From positions 85,162,777 through 85,226,776 of the forward strand of contig OZ018337.1 in the NCBI GenBank assembly GCA_963969495.1: a DNA stretch of 64,000 bases. Reading direction: 5' to 3'. Each line of letters opens with the position of its first letter. Position 1 is the stretch's first letter. Below, piece after piece: positions 37,385 through 52,500 of this stretch. This DNA comes from Ceratothoa steindachneri. Taxonomy: Eukaryota; Arthropoda; Malacostraca; Isopoda; Cymothoidae. The position numbers were made by a program, and so were the translations under genes. The notes under the pieces are model-generated. The model did not search any database and had not been told where the DNA came from. It saw only the letters and a list, made by a program, of their open reading frames with translations.

Positions 37385-37640
37385 CACTATGTCGGTCGGA
37401 CGGTCCGTCCGTTGGTTCCCATTTGTTTTTCTATTTTTACTAATAAGATTATAACTATTTGGACGAATTTAACGATATTTAAAACCCTTATGTGGTTTTA
37501 CATCTTATTTGGAATGATTTAACTACCAAGCTCTTTCTAAGGAGTTCTAGGAATTATTAAAATTATTGAAGGACGTAATACGATCATAAATTAGAATAAG
37601 GGCGAGCATCTGAATATGGTCATCAGAGCTTGTTTAAATC
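37385..37640 (+). repeat. Unnamed interspersed repeat R, copy 2
   Basis: Order of conserved words: GTCCGTCCGT, AATAAGATTATAACTATTTG, GGACGAATTTAACG, ATGTGGTTTTACAT, GAATGATTTAACTACCAAG, GGAATTATTAAAATTATTGA, and a tail TGGTCATCAGAGCTTGTTT. This copy is the most complete. Confidence 0.75.
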
Positions 37641-40600
37641 TATAAGATTGGATGTTCTCTTTCTCCCAATTATGCATCTCCATAAAAATACCTTTCATAC
37701 AATGCAACTTCCAATATATTTCTCACATCATTTCAGGTGAGATTTATGATTGTTCGAGTTAGGTTAGTTTAGGTATGTTAGTTTAGATTAAATTAGCTTT
37801 GTAAAGTCTTATTTTACCTGAGACAATTAATAAGAGTGAAAGAATCCTTAACCCCCATATGGATAAAGCATAATTTAATATTTCACTGGCTATGGTCGAT
37901 TTCGGATTGAATAAGTAGAGGGGCCTGTTTAGATAGGGGAGGGGGGCGAAAAAGGTGCTATATAGTTCCCATTAGATTATCCGAACCTAAGAAAAGATAA
38001 ATATCGTTAAACAAGAAACTGACAAAGAGGAAGAATTAGAAAGAAAATTAATGACATTTTTGTTGACTTCCCACCAGAAAAATACTTCCTATGACCATGC
38101 AAACCCGAATACTACGTGTATACAAGAGGTTGACCTTATGCCCCAGGAAAGGGTATAGGAAGAAGGAGGAGATACATTAAAGGATTGCAAACCAATCACA
38201 AAGAAAGAATCCTCGGTGGTACTGAAATTTTCACGCAAAATGTTTTGGGAAGAAGCGGAAGACCAAACTTCCTCATAGAAACGCCCCTAGCAACATCCAA
38301 GAGGGCATGAAAAGAGGATATCTCATGTCAGTGATAATAAAGGCGAAGATGGTCATTTTTAAAAACTCAAGGTAACCCAAACAACTGAGAGAGATTTACT
38401 CTCCCATTTTGAAGCTCACCCACAAGGGATTGGATGGTATAGCTGCAACTTGGAGGATCTACACGATCCCAACACTAGTGCCTAAGAATAAAGTAGTTAT
38501 ATAGTTCTTGTCATTTTTTGCACCCGTTTTAAAATTCCGATTATAATTTCCACGCCAATCTAGGCCTAATGAGAAGTTAACGAGGAAGTTAAACGATGTG
38601 AAATAAATAAATAAATCTAGCTGCTGAAGTTTCTGGGCCAACTATTCGAGAAGCTCATGAATGACAGGGTGAGATTGCCATAAGCGCCGCAAGGAACTCG
38701 TTGTCATTGCCCAATATTATTATACGTCACAATCCCGGTAAAATTATGAAGCAATGCTCACATAGTTAGAATCCAGACAATCAAAAAGTAGGCAACAAGT
38801 TTCATAACCAACTAAGCAAAAAAACTAGAGAATACGGCCAATTGAATTGCACTGTCAAACCTGACATGTGTTAATGAAATAATGCAAGAACGTGCAATAA
38901 ATATAATACACCATCAGATGAAAAGACACGAAGAATAAGAGACAACAAACAGATTTGACAAAAAAGACAAGGACGCAATCAGATTTAACCCAATATGCTT
39001 AGAACTGCAAAGAAAAAATGAAAAATATAATGCAAGGAAAAAGAAGTCAAGATGAATCGCATGATTAATTAAAAAACCTAAATATTGCAATTGATAAAAT
39101 AACTCATACGAACAAATAAGAACACAAAAGCTCTTCTGATAGGCAGAAGAATGGCGTGCATGAAATTATCAGCTGCACTTGATAAATGTATCGTGCCTGT
39201 TTTCATTGTCCAAATTTATTTGCAAAAGTTTGAAATAAAATTGTTTGTGATACATGAAAACTCTATTTAAACAAATGTCATGTTATTTCTAAAATGGTTG
39301 TTAACCTTAATACGCTCTTTTGCCCAATTTTGTTATTATGTTGATTCCATTTTCTATGTCCCCTCATATGTAATAATCTCTCGTATGTATATATATTTAT
39401 TCCTATACCCTTCCGTGCCCTGCAAAAATTTACAAGGACGGCATGGGTCAGTATGCCACCCAAAAGTTCTGCGCCAAAATATGTATATTAGACTCACTCT
39501 GACCTCCTCTCTCTTCTTCTCTTTCTTTAATGATCTGTTCTTAAAAATGTTTAGCGACAGATGTGCTCATAAACCTTTATTAAAACAAATATAATCTAAG
39601 CTTAACCTCATGTATGTATGCTCTTCATAAAAATTTGCTTTGCTGCCTCACCTTTACGCCTAAAGGCCTTTTCTCTAATACTTCTGTAATCGATAGCGGA
39701 GACTGAAATATCTACTGAAAAATGTTTCTTCTTTGAAATTGTTTTTAAGAAATTATTTGAATACCTGAAGATGTATTTTACTTTCTGTACTCATATGTGT
39801 GATTGACATAATCATTTTGCCAAAAGAATCGTATTAGTTATTATCCTAAAAGGTTTCCCTCTTTTTCTCATAGTTTTCATACATGTTCCCTCTCTTTGCA
39901 TAAATCTCAGTTCCTCATTTTAACATCAAATTTTCAAACACTTCCTCTACATCTAAAGAGATGGACTTTCCTGGCCCATATTTTCTCTGTGAAATCCTCA
40001 TAAGGGCTTTGAAGAAGCTTGGATCTTATTATAAGTGTGAATAACTGCATTTTCTCATCTAAGATATTTATTCTATTCCGGTGACCATTGCTGCACTTAT
40101 TTTCTCAGTTTCCCTAGTACCTTTCACAGCCTCTTCCTCATTTACCAGTCTCGCATAAAATATACATAGTCCAATATGTTATTACACTGCAACGTTTCAG
40201 TATTGGAGTTAGAGAAGTTCAGCAAGGGACTGTGTTTTTTAAAAAATAGATTAGTACGTTTAGCCAAGTGGTTAATACCTTACTGGAGACAGGAACTAAA
40301 CAAATTCGCACGGTAGGAAATAAACTGAGAAAAATAAAATACTACTAGACCAAGAGAGCGAAACAGTACAATTGATTGGATGAATAATAGAAATTGACGG
40401 AGATAGGGGATAAGTAAATTAAAGGATTGACTGTCTGGTTAAAAGAACTTACCTGACAGGGATGTTTCATTAGATAGTTTGAAAATTAACTGCATTTTTG
40501 ATAAACCTAGCTTATAGCTATCAGTTTACCCTTATAAGAGAGCGAGAACTATTCAAATTGATGGTGTATATAGTTAGCCGAAGGGCATTGAAAGTGTTTG

Positions 40601-43600
40601 ATTGAATATATATTATTAACTAAAGTATTATAGCTGGGGCTACTTTATTTGTCTTGGGGATTGCGAAATATTGTTTAAAGGCATTAGAAATGCTTCTTAT
40701 TGGTCTCTAAAGAAGCTGTTAAAGTCGAGAAAAAGATTGCCATTCTAAACGTCACCACGAAGTTTTCTAATTCTCTTTTAGTAATTCCATCATTGTTTAT
40801 ATGCTGAATTAACTTCACACATTGATTTGATATTATATCTATATGCGCTTATAATTCCTAAGCATTAATGGACATCCAAGATCGGAGTGTAATGAGAAAT
40901 GATAAAACTTTCGAATGCATATAATGAAACCCTTCCTCTCTGCTCCCACTATTACTGGATGGACTCTTTTCGTACAATCCGCCTCGGGCCAATGATTATG
41001 CACATGCAGAGGGCGGAGAATCGAAATAGAGCCAGTAGCAAAGCAAGTAATCGGGTTTGAAGAGGGTTGGTGCGATAAAAGTTATGTTGGGTTCCTATCA
41101 CTATAGAAGTTATGTTAGGAGTGACACAGGTCACTAGAAGAGGTAGCGATTGATGCGAAATGGACCTTATTTTTATTGAAATATTTAGGGACAATAAAAA
41201 TATATTGGATGTTATCAGCTAAAAGCTATCGCAATAGTTTTAACGGGTCGGAAATTGATGATCCCTCGCCATTCTGATGCTAGGTATTTAACGACACTGA
41301 TTTTGTGTCATTGGTATTGCTGAATTTAATAACTTCATTAAGATTATATTAAATATATCTTGCTTTAGCAAACCTCAGTCAGTGATGCGATAATTTTATT
41401 TCTAAAGTTTGAGTAAATTTCAATTAGGGTTGATCGATGATCTTTTCCTAAATATGAGCCGCATATTTGTTTTTTTATTAATATCTTAAAGTTTGGCTTC
41501 GTTAATTTATTTAAGAAATCAAGTAATAAATATAATTTATGGAAAGGCTATAGCTCTATCGTTTATCTTGTTTTAATTAATGAAACAAAAATCATTTAGA
41601 TGAAGCTAAAGAAGAAAACATTCTCTTTGCCTTTTATTATATTTGGTGAGAGTAATTTTATTTTCTTATGTACTACTAATAGGAAATATACTTCTTTTGT
41701 AGAGAATTTAATTTGATTTCATATTCATTACATGGAAGCGTTTAAAGCTGCCGGTAATTGGATATTTGAGATGAACTACGCCCCTGGGCTCTAAAGTATA
41801 TTAACTTATTGCTTTTGTCGTCCCACCCTCAACCCTTGAGGTCATTTGTAGGAAAAGATCAATTATTCGAATCCTCTCATTATAGTTCAATGCCCTCGGG
41901 GTATGAAATCCCCGATGCATACCAAAGGCCGCTAAGCACCGTTTTGTTTCGGGCTATACAGCTTTTAGACTTTAAAAATTATACTAACTTGACCACTATT
42001 TCACGATACTTTTAGAAACCTTGCAGAAAGTGGAAATTTCTCGTCAATCTCAGTTTATTTGAACAAAATTTATCTTTAAAGAGAGAAACATAAGTTAGCC
42101 TCGGATGAAAATGATCAAGTTCCAGCGATTTTAGTCTTTTAATAAATGACGTGGCTGCGGTTTCAGACAGCCACAAAGAAGGGAAAACGCCATTAAATGC
42201 ATATTAATGAGGATCATGGCGGACAAAGAGAATCATATGTTATAATGAAGACAAATACTAATAATGAGAGGAGCAATAATAACACCCGACTGAGGCAACA
42301 ATATAAATATAAGCCTACCTAACAGATGAAGATTATTGCGCGTGCAACCCTACACAAATTAGCTTGGGGTGGGCAGCGCAGGCGACAACGGTCTTTCCAA
42401 ATTCATCGAAAGAAATATATGAACGCTCAGTTCAGAGCATGGGAGTTCAGATGACTCAGGATGTCGTTAGACATAAGAGCCACGACAACAGCCTTTAGCA
42501 GGTTCTTGACATTTCGCGACACCTAGTTGGTTTTCCTTTAAGCAACACCAAGAGTATTATAAGCCTTATGAGTTCAAAGTAGGAGAGCTAATAAGTCAAT
42601 GATAGGACAGATCACGATATTACCTTTTCTCCTGTTCAAGGAAATATGGAATCCTATTTGTTTGGGCATCACATCTAAAAGTGAAGTATCTCTCTTAAAA
42701 GTGAATAGCAATGACACAATCGTCTACATTGGGTTAATATTAATGATGTTCCAGGGCTGAAATATAAAGGTATCTGTCCAGACAACATCCAACAATGCCT
42801 CGGTCAATAACGCTGCAACCATTAGTCTCCGTGTTTATAAGTAGGGCGAAGCATATGGATTGTGCTTCTATTTCATTTATTTAATTTGAAACTCTGTAGT
42901 TTAAAATGAATTTCAGAAGATGATAAAATAGTTTCTGGATCTGAAATATAGAGATAATAAAGATATTTCAAGACTTATTAGCCCACCATGTTTATTATTT
43001 ATACATGAATGATGATGTAAAGTGGTCCAATATAATTTCAATTAGCAAAGCCACGCTTGAATGTGATTCAGTAATCTTCCATCCTCCCTAAATTCAGATT
43101 AGCTTTGCACATAAACCTTTCAAGGAATAAATTTTAGACTCAATCTTGCTACAATATATGTAATTACGATTGTTTAATAATAGGAAACTTTTTGCTTTCC
43201 CTAAAATTGACTTTTCAAGTATTGATGTCAAGAATTTCTGCTGCTCAATATGCTTTAAATCAGAACGGACCAATCTAATATTATCGGTTTTGATGGTGAG
43301 AGATTAGTTCAAAATAGCCAAAAATGACGATATTCTCTTATTTAATAATATAGGAAATATGAAATAATGATATTGATACAGTTCCTGCTGAATAAAAATA
43401 GACTGAAGGTAGAGTAGAGCAATGTGGAGGCATTCAAGCTGCGATATTGCGTCTGCATTAAATCAGCTAAGGTTAATGACGGGTCTTAAAAATAGAGTTG
43501 TCTTCTTGGTGATAGTTTTCGCACTTTCTTAAATTTATTGTCTAAAATTTATTTGAACGGGGGAAATTCTCTAAAATATGATTTCAAATGAGAATTTGTT

Positions 43601-45164
43601 ATTGTTCGTTTGTTCATTAATATAGAAAAAAATCATGAATGAGACGAGAACTAATGGCCCACCTCAATTACTAGATTTGGGACTCTCAGGAATTCGGATT
43701 ATATTTAATAAGATAAATTTAGTGAAAATTAAAATCAAAAGAAAATAAAGAGTGAGGGAAAACCTACAACATTGAAATATTTCGAAAAATGAAAACTGTT
43801 CATAAAAAAAGAGGTCGAGAACAGTCCGCCAACAGGAAGGTCGTCACATCGATCATTTGATTTCAAAGAGCTATTTTAATTTAGGTTTTTTCCACGACGA
43901 TATTTTACGTTGTGTTCAATAATTCACTACTTTTCGCTTTTGAACTTGTGAAAGAGTAAAATATTCTCTCACTAGCAAGCAAATTAGACACTATATTTTT
44001 TGATTTGTGCGTTAAATTTTGTACTGAAAATATCATTGAAATTTGCCGTGATTATACATCATACATGTGAGTTAATGTGTACTAAATATTACTTGTAAGA
44101 GATCAGAATTATTAAGATGTTCAAATTTAGTAAAAAAAATTTCTGCTTATTTTTCCTTTACTCATTAATAATCGAAAAACTATCGTAATTTTAAAATGAC
44201 TCCAAAGAGGAACTAGTAATGAGAATTTAGCTTATCTGTCCTTTCTTTCGATTTGACTCTAATACATTTCAATAGTTTAATCTATATTAGCTACAGAAGC
44301 AATTTATTTCCATTCATAGAGTTTTCTTTTTTACATCAGACATTAAACGAAGTTCGGCAATAATACAAATATAGTCTAAGAGAGAATTAAATTTAGGTAA
44401 TGACGAAAGAATTAAAACGGAGGGCAGAGGAGTCAATTAACGGTTTTAAGCAAATAACCTCCCTGGTGCAGAATTGTACCACTCAAACTGACTGATTGTA
44501 AACTGACTCTGGGGAAAAGAAGAAGTAGCATTAAGATTAAAATGATTTTGAATCCCTTTAAAGCCTTTCCTTAAGCTCCACACGCATGTAAACACTTAAC
44601 TCTGTACTCCAGGATATGTAATGCGTCAAGGGTTAATAAACTATCTCTTTTAGCGCGTTTGTAGATGGATAGAGGAGATGCTAGATCACATTTTATGGGG
44701 AACGAATAAATACTGTAAAACAATATAAGGATGAATTAACATTCCCTAATATTACATTTTCCTCATATGAGGAAAGATTCATTGAAATGTAACCAATAAC
44801 AAAGAAGGGTATAAATGAAGAAATAATGGGGAAAGAGCGAGAAAGGAGATACATTTTCGAAGTTCACTCGACACGTATCCAGAAGAAAACTTTTATATAA
44901 TAACATCGTTTTATTAATTAATTCTATAAGAACTACAAACATAATCTTTTAAAACTAAGGCTATCATTAATTAGCGTCAATATATAAAGATTCCTTGATA
45001 TAAATTTTAATCACCAAATTTCTATTGTATTATAAACAGGCAATAATTTACATGATCATAGATTACAAGGAGTTAAAATTTATACCCTTTCATATAGGTT
45101 ATACAAGGTCTAATGAACAAAGTGCTTTCACTTATTCTGATTTATAACCTTACACCCTTCAAAA
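37641..45164. other. Unassigned sequence
   Basis: Less AT-rich patches at 38,050-39,130 and 42,150-42,840 look like eroded coding or transposon sequence, but no motif can be read with confidence in any frame. The remainder is AT-rich. No gene is called. Confidence 0.5.
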
Positions 45165-45325
45165 CTTTCAATAATTTCCGGACTAACCTTAGGAAGACCT
45201 TGGCAATTATATCATTTAAAAGAAAACGTAAAACAACATAGGGGTTTTAAATTTCGTAAGAATAGAACGAATAGTTACAATCTTATTACAAAAAAAGCAA
45301 AACGTGGATTGACGGACAGAAAGAC
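45165..45325 (-). repeat. Unnamed interspersed repeat R, copy 3
   Basis: On the minus strand: CTGTCCGTCAATCCACG, AATAAGATTGTAACTATTCG, TATGTTGTTTTACGTTTTC, GATATAATTGCCAAGGTCTT, GGAAATTATTGAAAGTTTTG. Same order as the copy at 37.4 kb. Confidence 0.75.
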
Positions 45326-48300
45326 TTTAGTTCAAAGTAGTTAAAAATATAAACACATTTAATCCATTATCCTTATGTTAATTTAACAAATTGCTTGTTC
45401 ACTTATCAATTTTTTTCATGATAGTATCGAAAGCTGATATAACAATTGATAAAAAAACCCTTTTAAATACTAAATGATCTCCAGGAGGAAATTATCCTAT
45501 ATAAGTGAAATTACTGTTGAAATCTAATTTAAATTAAAAAAATAAACACTTCAGCAAATTTCTCCTCAAAGAAACTTTAATTTCATGAAATATGTAAATG
45601 TTTAAAAACAGCAAATATTAAAATGAGAAAAACATGGAACAATGAGCCATGAAGTAACTAACTTGATTTTATCTTTCTTTAATTTCATTGGTGGTCAGAA
45701 GAATCGATTTTATTCTATTTAATATTTTTCAGGAGAAAGCCTCTTGTTTTAGCGAATTCTTTCGGTGTAAATCATTTGGAATAGATTTCTTTAGCCTTTT
45801 TAACCATTTAATCTTCGCGTAATTATTATTTATCAAATTCAAACTCGCATGTTTCGTTTAGGCTAATTATTAATACTCTTTTTCTGGTTCCATTTTCCGA
45901 TAGAACAAACGGAGTTTGTTTTGAATGCATCATTCGGTAGATGAATTTTTCATTGATTTAAATCAAAAGTATGGTTATGTAAGTTAATATGATTTCATTT
46001 GAGCGTTTGTTTATTTGTATAGGAACTAACTTGTATTTCAATGGATTTTTTCGTAGAATAAATGTACTTCGTTCTAAAAGAAGCCCTTACAGCATTTCAA
46101 AGAAGCAAAATCCAAAAGATCTATTCGAGGCTTGATCGATAATTAAAGCAAAGAGTGGAAGTAAGAGGTAAAGGAGAGGGTGAGGAATAGAGAATAGACA
46201 GTAAGAAATAGTCTAACTCTTCTTATTTCCTTAAATAAGAAGATAATTTCATAACATTATTCGAGAAAATTTCTTAGCTATGAGGGTCCGCTTTGAAAGC
46301 TAGGCTGAGAGTGAATTAGATTTATTAAGCTATTTACCGCAAGAACCTCCACTATTTCGATTAATAAACTCTAACAGCCTTTATGTATTTAAAATATAAA
46401 AACTAGATTCATTTTGGCTAATGTTCATATTTACTAGTGTATCCTCTTCAATATAATCTATTAGATTGTATATGTAAGTTTTATATTTTCTATTTCAAAA
46501 ATGTTCGCGAAGTCTTCATTTGAAGTTTACTTAGATGGCTCGTATCCTTACGAGGATGTCAACAGCATTCTCAAAACTCCCAAAGTCCTCTCTTTTTGGA
46601 TTACGATTATATATTTATAAAAGCATTTTAGCTTATGTCATGAAAACAACGCTAGTGTTTTTGTCTTATTCATTTTAGCTGTTCTTATTTCGCATTTAAC
46701 AATACCAAAGTTATCGGTTATAATTATTGACAACATTTGCTGGAGGTGAAAATTTTTTATTTCTAATTACGTTTCCTCATCCACATTTTAAACTGCTAAT
46801 TTATTCTCGGCACCTGATTAGACCTATAATAAAATCAATGCTTATGATGCTTCATTTAGTTATTTATATTATAAAGCGAAAACTTATCATTAATATACAT
46901 TTCCAAGGCGTCTTTAATGTTTTAAATTTAATTCGGTATGGAAAATTTTAAGCCTTCCCCCGAAATGAGAATTGAGACCTCTCTTGAACAGTTTGAGAAA
47001 TATTTATATTGAATCGACTTTCTGCCTTGGGTTTATCTAAAAATTATTTAAACTTAAGCCAAAGATATTATTATGTTCAGTTGTCACTTCGTCTCCATTT
47101 TGATGCGAGAAGTTATCATTTATAAGTTCTTGAAATTATATATTCATGCCTACATTGTCCCGTGTTTTATTTAAAATAATTTATTTATAATAAATTGAAT
47201 TCGCTGCATACGCGTAACTCTTAATATCGTTCTAAAAAGGTTTTCTGTGTTTAATAAGAATAATATCCTGTTATATCATTTGCCTGCCTTGATTCCTTGA
47301 TCCTCCCCAAGTTATTTCATTACAATTCATCCCGAATTCGTCAGCTAAAATCACGATATTGATAATTTTTATTATCGCGACTAGATTATTATTGGGTATT
47401 AATAACTTTTCCTCTAAAAATATCCCAATTATAAGATTTTAGGCAGGTTCGGGAAATTTTCCTCTTATTTCTCTATTAAAACTATCATGTTTTTACGACT
47501 AGCACTCCTCACCTATTCAAGCGAGTATATGAAGTTGAATTCAAATTAAATGGATAATTTGGAAGAGGAAATGAAATTAGCATTAAATGAAATATTTTGT
47601 TGAAAAAATTCTATTTAAATTGATAAATTGGTTAAAATGACTTGGAATTATTTCGAATGTTACTGGAAACCGACTACTTTTTTAACCTAGGATTTATTAG
47701 AAGATACTAACTTGAATTTAAATGGAACATTTTTTAGAAAAATAATGGCATAGATCGTTTGGGAGAGCAAAATTACATCGAGTTTTGTCTAATTCTTGAT
47801 ATACTTTATTAAAAGATGCTAAAATTCTAGCTTTCGCTAACACAATGAAACCAACGGGAGTTAGGAATTCTATTTCGAACCTGTAATTAAATATTTAGAA
47901 TGGAATTAAAATAAATATAGAGCTAAAGACCAATGACTGCTACTCCTTTTTAACAGATTTAATATACAGAGTTTACTTAAGAAAATGTTACGACATTAAG
48001 AGAATTCAATATGAATTCGCCCCATTCCTCCCATTAGATTCGAATTCTAAAGCGATTGCTAGATGTCGTTAGGCCTCTAGTTTGTATACGGTGTTGCTTG
48101 ACTTCATATATAAAAGTCTTTCTCTCAAATTCTATTAAAATCAATTATATTTTCTTTACAATTGATTATTAGGAAATGTTCATATCTTGTTTTCATTCAG
48201 AAAAAGAATCCCTTCAAAATGATATATAATAGAATATAAGGTGATTCTAACTAACATTGTTGCTCCCAAGATGGTGGCAAATTTTCTGTCATAAAATCAT

Positions 48301-49194
48301 AATTAGAAATTTTCCCTCCTTAAAAGGTAAAAGAGTTATATAGTACATAAAATCTTCGATATACCTAATATAACATTCGCGTGTCTTTTAAAAATTGAGA
48401 TATTTATAACAAAGCGCCCACAAAATCACGGGCAGGCATTCTCCCAAATTTGAGAGAAATGTTTTGATTATTGAAGAATCGATGCACTTATGAAGCCTTT
48501 AATTAAATCATGGCCAAATCTGTGGGAAAAATCGGAAAATTCATTAAAGAAAGCAGACAAAGACATCTGTCAATAGATTGATTTACGGTTCTAACGCATA
48601 CAAAAGTCTAGAGATGATACGTTAATTTGTAAAAACATTCTAAGAGTGAACCGAGAACAGATTTACTTTTCTTGAAAAAGAGAGAAAGATTCGATTAATA
48701 AAATGTAAATTTACACGTATTTCAATACTACGAAATACAGGTCACCTACCTGCATGCTTTGATCACGTAGAAATATGAGCTGTTACAGAAATCTGATTTT
48801 TGGTTTCTTCTCCTGGAAAACGCTGCAGTTATGTATTGGATTAAGAGGACCAAATGATAAACAAGAATGATCTCTACAAGGGTTACTACTCGTATGTCTT
48901 TCTCTTAAAACTTTGTGAGTCGGTGGTAAGCGACCATCATTCAAGACGTCATAGGATTGAGTCCTGTAAAGCCAAATTGGTTTAAAGCATATATTGAGAA
49001 GATGCTTTTCATATACACCTTTATACTCCTGGAATGAATTAACTAACTTTGGCCCTGAATCCTAGAAAGATCTTAATTTCATTCTTTCACGACTGCCAAT
49101 ATTTTACTGAGTTATTTTAAAAATCATATAAAGGTATGAGAGTGAATTTATTGTTTTAAATATTGATGTATAAATGTTTTATATTAAAAGGGTA
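45326..49194. other. AT-rich unassigned sequence
   Basis: I see nothing identifiable. A frame of 74 codons at 46,727-46,951 is low complexity. A T-arm-like hairpin near 48,945 is discussed among the rejected items. Confidence 0.6.
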
Positions 49195-49540
49195 TATATT
49201 TGCGATTGGGTAATATCAAAACTATTCGGCCGATTCAACGAAATTTAAAACCATTATGTTGTTTTACATTCTCTTTCGAATGATATAATGGCCAAGGTCT
49301 TGCAAAGTATCGCCACAGGAATTACTAATTCATTTATATTTTCTTTCGGATGATATAACTACCAAAGTCTTCTCTAGGTTAACCGGGAAATTATTTAGGG
49401 AAGGACTTCATAATTATTCTGCCGTTTCCAACGAAATTAAAGCCTTATTTTTGCTCTAAAATCCCTTTCGATTGATATAATTGCCAATTGACTCCTATGG
49501 TTAGTTTTGATCAGCTGACCTTGTTTCCTTATTTCTCGCC
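49195..49540 (+). repeat. Unnamed interspersed repeat R, copy 4, internally multiplied
   Basis: It starts AACTATTCGGCCGATTCAAC, ATGTTGTTTTACATTC. The module CTTTCGAATGATATAATGG with CCAAGGTCTT occurs three times (about 49,274, 49,341 and 49,468) with variants. The tail is GATCAGCTGACCTTGTTT, comparable with the copies at 37.6 and 58.2 kb. Confidence 0.7.
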
Positions 49541-52500
49541 CAATTTTTGTGTTTAAAACTTAGATATACACGGATATTTTGTTTCCAATTGAACTTTTAT
49601 ATCTTTACCTCCATCTTATTTTGCTAAATCACGATTTTCGCAATAGACTTACTTTTTTCTAAATATTTTGTAGAAGTGTGTACAAATTTTAAAAGTCAAG
49701 GATTTCATAAATACATTTTCCCCACCTTATTAATATTTTTTGTATACTGTAAACGTAGATTGCAACACTGCACCTGCACTATGCGATTCAACGCTCGTTT
49801 CCTTATTTGCGCAAGAGGATCTAGAAACAATTGAACTGACGTAGAGAGCGCAGCGCATCTAAGAAATGTTAGTATTGCGGCACTCACTGTAGACTTGTAG
49901 ATTGAGGGGATAACAATATATGTTTTTAATATTTTAATTGCCTTTTACAATTATATTTCATTCATGCATTATGCTTATTAATCCAACTCGTACAAGAAAC
50001 AATGAATTTAAGATGTTAGCCTAAAATAACTCAACTTTTTGTGTTTATTAATATTGGCATAAATCATTGAAATTACTTGAGAACAATCGTTCTTGTTAAA
50101 ATAAAGATTTGTAATTAAATGTAAATATTTTATTTTTATATTTATAAGACATAAGTTGACGAAAAGTGTTTACTCGTCGAAGATTAACAAAAAGAATCGT
50201 TTTTAATTGATCTTGCAAAAGCACTGACCTCTCACAAAAGGCAAAGTCCTTTTGTTAAGTTAGCAAAATAAGTATTCAGAGATATCAAGCCATTTGTCAC
50301 TATTGTCATCCTTTCTCTTTGTCACATATTGTTGTTATTTGAATAAATAAATGATTTTATTTATTTAAATCTAAGCATGTTCTGGCATACTTTTACTCAC
50401 GTCGAGTTTTTCTCTCTTTTCTGTCCACCTCTGAATCTTTCTATCCCGAAATGCAGGCATCGGTTTCACTATGTAAACTATACTTTTGTCTTCTCTATAA
50501 TGCAGCATGTCTTTATATTCTGTTCGATTTTTCTATATTAAAGATTAAACTGGAAAATAAAACTTTTGTTCCATTTATACTGGCAATTCCTCTGGGTGTG
50601 CTGAATTCAAATTTTCACTTTAAGCTACATATTTTTGGTAATTTAGGTTCCACATTTATTTGCGTAATTTTTCTATAATTTTTCTCAATGCCTTGTTATA
50701 TCCAACAGTTTTTGACTGCTTCCTTGAATGTTGCTAAATTACGTGCTAATTCATTAGATTCCACCTGAGGAAAACGTTAAGAAACTGATGAATGTTTTGC
50801 ATTAGATGAAGAGTCTTTGGAATATCAGACCATGTGATGAATCTTCTAATTAGATTTACTGCTTTCCTTTTCAAAGGAGGAATAAGTATTGAGAAAAGAA
50901 ACTGAGACTTTCTGAGAAATTGGAGTAGGTCATAGAGACTCTAAAAAATAGACGTTTTCATTTTTACTTTTCTCCAATCACAAAATATATTCTCGCGATT
51001 ATGCCACAGTCTATGGAGCCCACTTCTCGTCTTGTTCACCAAAGATAACTTCAAAATAGGCCTTTGAATAAGGGAACATATTTAAAAGAATGCTCTAGGA
51101 TCATTTATGCTTTTATTTCTACTTGCAAATGCCCTGATTAGATCGGAAATAAATATTACTCAGTGTATTTTCCGAAAAAAAGTGGATTTCAAATAAATTA
51201 AAACTAAACTATACATAAAAAACGATTTTAAATTTGAAATCACTGTTATAAAGCTAATTAGATTGATTTGCAAAATCCCATGCATCAATAAATGAAACTG
51301 AAAATGTTCACTTGAATTAGTTAAAGATATCGTCAGATTGATGGTGATGTAAGTGTTTACGTATCATTTACATCTGCATGATACGCTTGCTGTCTTTGTT
51401 CTTATATTCTGGACAGATATTAAAATTTCAAATATTCAGTGCTATTAGTAGTTTAAAACACTTCACTTTTGTTATTAATTATATTTTATCAAGTGAATCT
51501 TTAAGTGTTCATAAGTAAATGCTCTTTTTCATCTAAAAAATCTGAATAAATCAATTTATTACCTAAATGACTTTCCCTTCTGAACAATTATATTTTAGAT
51601 GTTATTAAGGACTCTTCTCTCAATATAAAACGTAATCCCTAAAATAGTTAGTGGTGGTTAACGGGGCATCTATAATCGAGGTAAAATTATTTAAGATAAT
51701 CGTATTTTGGGAGCCAAAAGTGATTTATCATCAATGTGTATCAGTGAAATCTTTAATCACGCCAAATTAAAATCAAAACACATTGTCCAAGAGCACATAT
51801 GTTATAAAATTTAAGACCACCGTAGCGTGTGTCTATTAGAAACAAAATAGATAATTTCACTAAACTCCAAGTCGTTTTTCTGATATGCTACCAAAAGAGA
51901 TGAGTGCACTCAGGATTAACTTGTCAAAATATTTCAGTAAGATGTTCATCTAATTGCACAACCATTCAATCGAGTACGTGCAAGTTTTTATCCGTTTGCA
52001 AGAAAAGTACATTCCTAGCATTGCTCAAGTATTCTTAAAATCTGGTTACTCGGTAAATTAGGCTAAATAACATTTCCTCCGCAAAACCTTGAGAGAGATC
52101 AAGTTAATAATGGAAAAATTGCCATCTATGCATGTTGATAACTATATCACCTATGTAGGCTTATTCACTTGTCATGGATTTCTAAACCATCCGCTTTGAA
52201 ATGTTAAAAAGCTTGAAAAGTTAATCACAGATTAAATAGCGCTCACTCGAGGCTGCTTCTCGTTCCTTTCTCAATGTCAGAAACATTAGCAAAGTTGAGT
52301 CGTTTCACAGAAGTTGCGATCTGAAGGTCGTCATATAACATAAAATAAGGAAAACAATAAAAAGCCTTCTCTTTTTTAAAAGCCTTATTGTTTTATACCC
52401 TTTGTTAATTATTTATATAAATCAGGATTTAAACAAGGCTTTTGGTTATTTTTTTAAAATTTACTGCAACACGATTACTTAAATCAATACCCTCGCCCTA

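Noticed and set aside
38050..39130. Less AT-rich region suspected to be an eroded retrotransposon
   Set aside because: Translations suggested vague helical basic stretches only; no reverse transcriptase, endonuclease or integrase motif could be read.
40255..40330. Possible tRNA A-box (TTAGCCAAGTGGTTAATAC)
   Set aside because: No matching B-box (GGTTCRANNCC) at a proper distance and no acceptor pairing.
48915..48975. tRNA-like element: a T-arm-like hairpin with loop ATTGAGT and an upstream GTGAGTCGGTGGTAAGC
   Set aside because: A five-pair T-stem can be drawn, but no acceptor stem or anticodon arm fits and the T-loop lacks the usual first T. At most a decayed tRNA-derived repeat.
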